Of a stretch of 8,374 nt of DNA, positions 1 to 4,913 are shown one piece after another. The notes under the pieces were generated by a model, which made no database searches, was not told the origin of the DNA, and saw only the letters and a list, made by a program, of their open reading frames with translations. The DNA comes from Nannocystaceae bacterium (GTDB lineage: Bacteria; Myxococcota_A; Polyangia; Nannocystales; Nannocystaceae), in the NCBI GenBank assembly GCA_016763875.1, contig JAESSZ010000604.1:1-8374 (forward strand), read 5' to 3'. How positions within the stretch are numbered: the stretch's first letter is position 1; every line of letters starts with the position of its first letter. A program made the translations under genes and the position numbers.

Positions 1-99
1 TGATCATCACGGAGCAGTGCGGGTGAGGAAAGGGATCGGCACCACCTCGATGTGGAAGTCGATGCCGACCACCAAGTCGAGCCAGGAACTGGCGATCAT
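1..99 (-). CDS. N-terminus of PAAR-like/Rhs-type protein, cut by window edge, frame-interrupted
   Basis: From the ATG at 99 the frame reads MIASSWLDLVVGIDFHIEVV, then PIPF, LTRTAP and a double TGA, 30 aa in all. The segment D-L-V-V-G-I-D-F-H-I-E-V-V-P-I-P is the typical opening of PAAR-like domains in myxobacterial Rhs-type proteins (consensus roughly FDxVxGIDIHxxxxPxPxPIPHPFxGMxxDP). In frame zero the expected PHPF part is missing. In the -1 frame, entered at CCCTTTC (34-28), it appears as PFPHPHCSVMI and stays open to the edge. Known PAAR proteins cap the spike of type VI and similar injection systems and carry toxin domains; an Rhs toxin would lie further left. The ATG is the only start after an in-frame TGA and has no Shine-Dalgarno, but it overlaps a stop in the frame running +1 from the upstream gene. 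It may be a pseudogene, a sequence error or a recoded gene. Confidence 0.5.
28..34 (-). promoter_or_regulatory. Candidate -1 frameshift heptamer C_CCT_TTC
   Basis: The seven bases CCCTTTC on the minus strand fall in register with the PAAR-like frame as C_CCT_TTC, the X_XXY_YYZ pattern of -1 slippery sites. They sit at codons 23-24, seven codons before tandem TGA stops, and exactly where the protein stops matching its family in frame zero and starts matching it in the -1 frame. The downstream stimulatory structure, if any, would be off the window. A one-base deletion at the same run would look identical. Confidence 0.3.
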
Positions 100-144
100 G
101 CGGTCGCGGGGACTACGCGCTCATCCAGCGTGACTGCGTCGTGA

Positions 145-615
145 TCACTGGGCGTGACCGGCAACAGATATGGCGAGCACGTCGCGTAACCGACACTCGT
201 GCTCTGGCGCATCCGCAGCCCCAAACCCGAACTTCTTGCTGCCGGAAACATAGGACATCTGTCGGAGGTCAACCCGATGGGGGAGACCAGTCTCGCCGTT
301 GACCAGTTCCAGCACCAATGGAGAGGCAACGCCTGGCTCTTCGCCTGCGTACGCGCGGCCACGACGCTGCACCGGGAGCTTGGTAAGAATCGACCATCCG
401 ATGCATGACTCGCCGCTGAGAGGGGCGACGGTTGGTTGGCCACGGGCGACGCCGGACAGGATGCCCATGCCATCGGGTGGATCCGAACGGAGCGACCGAA
501 GCGGGTAGATGGAGCGCACCGTCCACTCGATGAAGGCGACCATCCCTACGAAGCCCGCTGCATAGGTCGCGAGAAACCAGTCGTTCTTCAATGCGATATC
601 TACGAGAATTGCCAT
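145..615 (-). CDS. GIDE-like membrane-anchored protein, possibly 3'-frameshifted
   Basis: Protein of 156 aa. A single membrane helix sits at ~13-33 (FLATYAAGFVGMVAFIEW), followed by a basic stretch (VRSIYPLRSLR). From ~48 to 155 the layout matches the GIDE-type domain known from E3 ligase-like MUL1 and many bacterial proteins of unknown role: an opening ISG/LSGVARG strand, the APLSGESCIGW signature at 64-74, SPLVLELVNGETG at ~98-110, and a final LRDVLAISVAG. Bacterial members have no RING domain, so ligase activity should not be inferred. The soluble domain should face the cytoplasm if the basic stretch follows the positive-inside rule. The ATG at 615 has a close GAGG three bases upstream. 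The C-terminus ends abruptly (GHAQ). The +1 frame runs on 17 codons to a stop that overlaps the next ATG as ATGA, which hints at a one-base indel. Its promoter should lie in the gap upstream. Confidence 0.65.
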   Translation of the reverse strand: MAILVDIALKNDWFLATYAAGFVGMVAFIEWTVRSIYPLRSLRSDPPDGMGILSGVARGQPTVAPLSGESCIGWSILTKLPVQRRGRAYAGEEPGVASPLVLELVNGETGLPHRVDLRQMSYVSGSKKFGFGAADAPEHECRLRDVLAISVAGHAQ

Positions 616-674
616 CGTCCTCGTCTACTCAAGGATGTGTTTGTGGCCACGCATCGTGTCGAAGCCGGCCGTCG

Positions 675-705
675 GTGCAGGGCGCTGCCGAACTTGTGCA
701 GGGCG
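675..705. repeat. Two 10-base direct repeats, 21-base period
   Basis: GTGCAGGGCG occurs at 675-684 and again at 696-705 on the plus strand (CGCCCTGCAC on the minus). The copies are identical and 21 bases apart, two helical turns. They lie 60-90 bases upstream of the GIDE-like start, where an operator could sit. Confidence 0.45.
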
Positions 706-923
706 GCGACGCAAGAGCGGCGGTTTTGGTTCAAGTGAGAAACTCCGGGTCGTTTTTCAATGGTACCTTGGCGATGGGCAGGGAAGTGCGCCCTTGACGG
801 TTCAACATGAGCGGCATCGAAGATTGCCAGGCACTGGGGAGCAAGTACACTTGCACGTGTGCCCGAAACGCCTGAGCTGCAGCCGCACGCCACGGGCAGC
901 AACCGATCGTCAGCTTCCTTCGC

Positions 924-1232
924 ATGATTAAGCCAGTTCGCATGGGGTTCTCGCTGGTGCACGCCGTTCCGTCTGCCAACATCTCGCGCCGACCCTACAA
1001 CCTGGAGGACGCCCGCGCGATGGTTCGTAGGCTCGCACCTTCACGAACAGAACAACTGCGTCTCGCCGACTATCTCATCGGACAGTTGGAGCAGGACCTA
1101 TCTCCAAGGCCGCGACATCCGTGTGAAATCCTCAGCGAGCTTCTGCTTAGACGCCACTACATCCTCGTCCGGCGACGCGCATCTCCTCGCGTGCCCGACG
1201 AACCGAGCATCCGTCCGCTGGTCGAACCCTAG
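924..1232 (+). CDS. Doubtful small ORF, 102 aa, unknown
   Basis: This is the only plus-strand ORF not lying over a credible minus-strand gene. It encodes 102 aa and I do not recognise it. Its middle (PYNLEDARAMVRRLAP, TEQLRLADYLIGQLEQDL, EILSELLLRR) reads as amphipathic helices rather than the Arg/Pro/Ser-rich noise of the other antisense frames. By my count about two thirds of its third positions are G or C, and about three quarters in the first 37 codons, which fits weak coding bias. Against it: no ribosome binding site before the ATG at 924 or the one at 942, opposite strand to all neighbours, and a C-terminus that becomes arginine/proline-rich. It could be a real small gene or the remnant of one. 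Confidence 0.3.
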   Translation: MIKPVRMGFSLVHAVPSANISRRPYNLEDARAMVRRLAPSRTEQLRLADYLIGQLEQDLSPRPRHPCEILSELLLRRHYILVRRRASPRVPDEPSIRPLVEP

Positions 1233-1255
1233 TCGTGGGCTCGTGGAGCCGCCCG

Positions 1256-1280
1256 TCCCTTCCGTACCTCCCTTCCGTAC
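1256..1280. repeat. Tandem 12-base direct repeat, 13-base period
   Basis: TCCCTTCCGTAC occurs at 1256-1267 and 1269-1280 on the plus strand, separated by one base. It lies about 80-105 bases past the lipoprotein stop and 24 bases past the stop of the doubtful plus-strand ORF. Function unknown. Confidence 0.5.
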
Positions 1281-1359
1281 GTCCAGCAGGGCAACTCCGC
1301 ACCCTGTCGCCAGTTGGCGTTCGGGGAGTCGCCGAAACACCGGGCACATAGACGGTCCG

Positions 1360-2802
1360 TCACAGACACGCGCCCGGTCCGAAGCGGCCGTTAAGATCGA
1401 GGTCTGATGTCGGGCCGCGACCGGTGCCCCAGACGCCGGTCGCGACGATGGGGGATGTTCTCTCGACCAGTGCGTAGACAAACTGCGGGATTGGGAAGAG
1501 CAGGTTGTGTTCCGGCACCGATGGGTCGACAGCAAGCTCGAAGAACAGGGGGATCCACCCCTCGCTGGTTATGAACGGACCCTCTGATTCCCGGGCATAG
1601 TCGACGACGATGGAACCATCACTTTGGGCACGGCTGTAGAAGTTTCCCTCGTCTTGGAGCTTCGGGAGCTGCGCTCGCAGCAGGTTGCCGAACTCGTCGA
1701 ACTCGATCGTCGCCTCGACACCGGTCGGCCCTGCGTAGCGCATTGCAGTGACCACGTGGTCACGCGTAGCAGACCACGTGATTGTCCACGTCGACTGTCC
1801 GGTCGTGGTCTCTCGGCGCTCGACAAGCACACGGCCACGCTCGTCCATTTCGTAACGCCACTTGACGTGACAGTTGGGAAGGCGGGCGGTCGTCGGCAAC
1901 CGGTCGCGGCCCCATTGAACTTCGGCCAGGACCGAGGAGTCGAGCGTGGCCCTCGTCCACCGCGGTACACCGTCAAACAACAACATTTGCAGCGGTGGTG
2001 TCTGGCGGAAGAGCTCGTGGGTGCTCCTGGCGAGGTCGTCGTCGCAACCCTCCCTGTCCTCTATGAGTTCAATGGGATCTTGCCATGCTTTGGGCGGTCC
2101 TAGGATCTCCGCGCAATCCTCGTCGGTGATGAGATCGCCGCCGCCGAGTTGAAAACGCCCAGGCGGCACGCCCTCGACGAAGCACCACGCACACCCAGGG
2201 TCGCCAAAACGAAGCGTCGCTGCGGAGCGAGTGGCGTACCGATAAACGCCCCCGGACGAATCCCGTGCCTCCCAGCGATTGCTCGCGCACCGCAACGCGC
2301 GGCGCAGTCCGACCCCGCGAGCGTAATATGTTAGCGCCTCGCCCTGTGCGGGCCAGCGTTCCCAACCATCGAGATCCCCATCGTCGGGAGCCGTGCTGTC
2401 ACTTACGCAGGTGAATGGGAGCGTCTTGGAGATCGGCGGTTCCATGCCCTCCAGCTCGAAGCGGTGCTCTGTCAGTGCAGACCCCGATCGCGACCAGTAC
2501 TCGGACCAAGCATGCGTTGCGTGATCGAGAAAGGTCCGCGCTTCGACGAGACGGTGCGCAGGGTCGCGATGATACGTTCTAAGCACGAACGCGTTCCCGG
2601 CGTCGTCTAGCGTCTGCAAAGCGACGGGACCGGGGAGCACGGGTACAACGACGCGTGCGTGATCGTGACCTTCCCGAGCGCCGCTGGGGGTCGCCAACAC
2701 GGACACCTCCGACTCCACTCCGGGGGTGGGTGGGCGACAAGCCGCCGTCGCGATGAGGAACGCGAGACTAGCTATTGCGCTTTGCCGTGCCATACCAGCC
2801 AT
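1360..2802 (-). CDS. Secreted probable lipoprotein with YD-repeat-like segments; candidate immunity or partner protein
   Basis: Protein of 480 aa. The N-terminus is a signal peptide: MAGMARQ, then a hydrophobic run ASLAFLIATAA, then Cys22 followed by RPPTPG. The TAAC lipobox is near-consensus (Thr rather than Leu at -3), so lipidation is likely but not certain. The mature part is beta-rich. WRYEMDERGRV at ~315-325 and IEFDEFGNLL at ~366-375 resemble single YD/Rhs-type repeats (Y-x-D-x-x-G-x). Eight cysteines after Cys22 fit disulfides in the periplasm or at the surface. No enzyme motif is seen and no family is recognised for the whole protein. Start: the ATG at 2802 has GGAG seven bases upstream (2810-2813) inside the peptidase gene; the frame extends 35 codons further but without a signal-peptide layout. 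An ATG three codons later is possible. The overlap with the peptidase gene suggests balanced production with it. Confidence 0.8.
   Translation of the reverse strand: MAGMARQSAIASLAFLIATAACRPPTPGVESEVSVLATPSGAREGHDHARVVVPVLPGPVALQTLDDAGNAFVLRTYHRDPAHRLVEARTFLDHATHAWSEYWSRSGSALTEHRFELEGMEPPISKTLPFTCVSDSTAPDDGDLDGWERWPAQGEALTYYARGVGLRRALRCASNRWEARDSSGGVYRYATRSAATLRFGDPGCAWCFVEGVPPGRFQLGGGDLITDEDCAEILGPPKAWQDPIELIEDREGCDDDLARSTHELFRQTPPLQMLLFDGVPRWTRATLDSSVLAEVQWGRDRLPTTARLPNCHVKWRYEMDERGRVLVERRETTTGQSTWTITWSATRDHVVTAMRYAGPTGVEATIEFDEFGNLLRAQLPKLQDEGNFYSRAQSDGSIVVDYARESEGPFITSEGWIPLFFELAVDPSVPEHNLLFPIPQFVYALVERTSPIVATGVWGTGRGPTSDLDLNGRFGPGACL
1748..1763. repeat. 16-base perfect palindrome inside the lipoprotein gene
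   Basis: GTGACCACGTGGTCAC is its own reverse complement. A partial copy (GACCACGTG) follows at 1772-1780. The palindrome encodes R-D-H-V-V-T of the lipoprotein, so it may be a chance result of codon choice. Confidence 0.45.
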
Positions 2803-4913
2803 TGTGCAGCTCCGTCCTCCCACTTGTACTTTGGTTCCAACAGATGCAGCGCAAACAACGAATCGTGGCGTCGACGCTCCACCAGGCCGTTGACACAATC
2901 TTCCCACGGACGCGGCACGCGAGTCCCCGTGCTCCTCGCCCTAGTTGCTTCGAAGGTTAGATCGATCCTTATCGGGCCGTCCGCATGCGACGCGGCACCC
3001 TCCCCGGACTTCTGCTTCTTCCTCTTACGGCTCGCTTTCGTGCTCTTGCCGGCGGCGCTCAATAGCGCCGCTCCATCCGAGGTGACGGCGACGCTGTACC
3101 GAAACGCACCGTAGTTGTTCGTTCCGCGGGGGGAGCTGCCCCCCTCGTACACAAGCTTCACTGAAACCCCGGCCGCGGCGCCCTCAAGGTTGATTGTGCG
3201 GTGCGGGTGCGTCCCATCCAACGCCGCCTCCAGCTCCGCCTTTGTAAACTTCGACTCCCCGGTGCCCAGTTCCACGTCGTCGCGGAACAGCGTGAACGAC
3301 ACCGTCAACGCGGTCAGGTTCTGTCGAACGGCCCGGGTTGGCGTTACATCCGTCTCGCGGAAACACTCATACTGGAGCTTCTTGACCCCTGCTGGATCGT
3401 TGACAATGAAGCGCAGTACCCCACCCCGTTCACGGTAGCCAACGACGAGGATGTAGTGACCTCCTCGATCGGTATCTGGCGGGAGGTAGCGGCCGCTCAC
3501 AACGTGCGCAATGGCGGGCAGGCCCTTGTCGAGATGCTTCCGGAGCCGCTCGTCCCAATCGGCGGAGCGCGGGCCGATACTGATCGATGTCACCTTGAGG
3601 TTGAGGGCTTTCTTGAGAGGCCCTTTGAAGGGAGGCTCGGCACGGGCGTTCGCTGCGGTCACGAAGTTGCCGAACGGCATCGATGACTTCATTCGATGCG
3701 CTACGATAGGGGTCCCATCGCTAAGCGTCGCCGCCGTCCGACCGGTCGTGCCGTCCTTGTTCGTGGATTTCCAGCTGGTGGGCCCGGTCTGCACCGTATC
3801 GTCGGCGTCGGCAGGTATCGCTGCCGCTCCGCTCTCCTGCTTGCGCACCCACCAGATCACTTTCGCGACCCACCAATGAGCCTGGATCGGTTTGGCGGCT
3901 CGGCATGCCTTCAGCGCGGCGAGCTTGGTGCCAGCCGGAACCACATCCCACCTGTCGACGACGAGCGTCGGCGCCTTCTTCCACAGCTTCTTGTTCTCCT
4001 TGAACAGCGCCTTCGACCTCGCCTCTATCTGTTTGCCCGAAACAGAGAACATGGGGAACGCGGAGATCCGCGTCAGCGGTTTGAAGGCGGGGTCGAGGTC
4101 CGACTCCACGAACTCGTCAAAAAGTGTAATCCACTTCTTCTTGGCCGGGGCGCCCTCGCCCTCGGGTTGAGGATCAGACGAGGGCTCCGATCGCCTGAGA
4201 TACCGTAACGCCATCGTGAGGACGGTGTAGTTGCACCCCATCGCGCAGATCGTCCTGGACACCGGGTGTCCGTTGAGCGTGCCGGCGAGGACCTCTCCCC
4301 ACTGCCGGTTCGCGGTGGCGCCGTTACCCCCGTGGAAAAACTGGAGCACCATCCGGCCCATCGCGTTTCTTAGCGTGGCGCCGCACTGGTTCAATGGTTC
4401 CACCGCGAGCAAGGTGTCTGTTCTTCGGCGCACAAGGTGCTCGTCGGTCGTCGCCAGCGGTTTGCCACCCGAAACATCGGCGTCGAATACCTGGGCGAAA
4501 ATCTCGTAGAAGCCCCCATCGGAGGAGCCATCAACCGGCTCGTCATCGGGGTCGTGTGGCACGCCGCACTCGAACTTCGCGGTTGCCCCCTCGAAGGTGA
4601 TCACGACATGGTCGTTGGCCTGCGTTTTGGCGAGCTGTGGCCCGCCGGACTCGACCTGGAACAGGCTGCCGTGTGGAGTGCGAGGGGTTAGCGAACCTTC
4701 GAACTTCGCAACGAGGTCGTTCTTGTCCTCTTTGGGTCGCTTGGGTAGATTGTCGTTGTAGTCGTCCACCTCGTGCTTGCGCAGGTCGGACTCGTAGATC
4801 TCGATGCGAACTCGGGCGGGCGGATCCTTCGACTTCTCGATCGACAGCTCAAGTGGTTCGGCCACCATCGCGTTCTTTGGCGCATGCCAGGCGAGTTTCC
4901 AGCCTTTGGCCAC
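2772..4913 (-). CDS. Large C39-like (papain-fold) cysteine peptidase, predicted injected effector
   Basis: Protein of 713 aa starting at GTG. Residues ~1-165 form an Ig-like beta domain (RVRIEIYESD, DHVVITFEG, GFYEIFAQVFDAD). The C39-like catalytic parts follow. RQWGEV at 203-208 gives the likely oxyanion Gln204. SRTICAMGCNYTVLTMALRY has the likely nucleophile Cys227. GGHYILVVGY at 484-493 has His486, and VNDPAG at 504-509 has Asp506. The spacing Q-W...GC..T..MAL.YL and GHY...VGY...NDP is that of C39-like peptidases, which cut peptides or amides. The Cys-His distance is ~259 residues because of a large Trp/Lys-rich insert (~240-450). A C-terminal domain (~520-713) is beta-rich and has a basic cluster RKRKKQK at 629-635. 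No signal peptide or membrane helix. It is coupled upstream by a one-base TAGTG overlap and downstream by a 31-nt overlap with a lipoprotein gene. The fold call is good; substrate and effector role are inferred. Confidence 0.85.
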   Translation of the reverse strand: MAKGWKLAWHAPKNAMVAEPLELSIEKSKDPPARVRIEIYESDLRKHEVDDYNDNLPKRPKEDKNDLVAKFEGSLTPRTPHGSLFQVESGGPQLAKTQANDHVVITFEGATAKFECGVPHDPDDEPVDGSSDGGFYEIFAQVFDADVSGGKPLATTDEHLVRRRTDTLLAVEPLNQCGATLRNAMGRMVLQFFHGGNGATANRQWGEVLAGTLNGHPVSRTICAMGCNYTVLTMALRYLRRSEPSSDPQPEGEGAPAKKKWITLFDEFVESDLDPAFKPLTRISAFPMFSVSGKQIEARSKALFKENKKLWKKAPTLVVDRWDVVPAGTKLAALKACRAAKPIQAHWWVAKVIWWVRKQESGAAAIPADADDTVQTGPTSWKSTNKDGTTGRTAATLSDGTPIVAHRMKSSMPFGNFVTAANARAEPPFKGPLKKALNLKVTSISIGPRSADWDERLRKHLDKGLPAIAHVVSGRYLPPDTDRGGHYILVVGYRERGGVLRFIVNDPAGVKKLQYECFRETDVTPTRAVRQNLTALTVSFTLFRDDVELGTGESKFTKAELEAALDGTHPHRTINLEGAAAGVSVKLVYEGGSSPRGTNNYGAFRYSVAVTSDGAALLSAAGKSTKASRKRKKQKSGEGAASHADGPIRIDLTFEATRARSTGTRVPRPWEDCVNGLVERRRHDSLFALHLLEPKYKWEDGAAQWLVWHGKAQ
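2810..2820 (-). promoter_or_regulatory. Shine-Dalgarno that fixes the lipoprotein start
   Basis: GGAGGACGGAG on the minus strand, inside the last codons of the peptidase gene, places GGAG seven bases before the ATG at 2802. This favours that start, which gives a clean signal peptide, over the longer frame that begins at 2907. Confidence 0.65.

Larger units (their letters stand above)
616..1359. other. 744-base gap between the six-gene operon and the GIDE-like gene
   Basis: No convincing minus-strand gene is seen here, although the flanks are tightly packed. It holds one doubtful plus-strand ORF (924-1232) and two sets of short direct repeats (675-705 and 1256-1280). Two small inverted repeats are present but no run of Ts follows either, so no terminator can be called. 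The promoter for the GIDE-like/PAAR-like genes should lie in the lower part (616-750, minus strand), but no -35/-10 pair or sigma-54 site with correct spacing was found. The stretch may be regulatory, or the remains of decayed genes. Confidence 0.6.

Noticed and set aside
815..845. Sigma-54-like GG...GC on the minus strand (TGGCAATCTTCGATGC)
   Set aside because: Spacing between GG and GC is 11 rather than 10 bases and the flanks do not match the consensus.
600..962. Minus-strand ORF of 120 codons in the gap
   Set aside because: Composition is noise-like (many His, Arg, Ser, Cys), it lacks a ribosome site and overlaps the GIDE-like start in another frame.
1238..1250. Hairpin GGCTC-GTG-GAGCC after the plus-strand ORF
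   Set aside because: Only a five-base stem and no following T run, so it is not a credible terminator.
1308..1319. Inverted repeat CGCCA-GT-TGGCG just past the lipoprotein stop
   Set aside because: Two-base loop, five-base arms and no T run in the minus direction.
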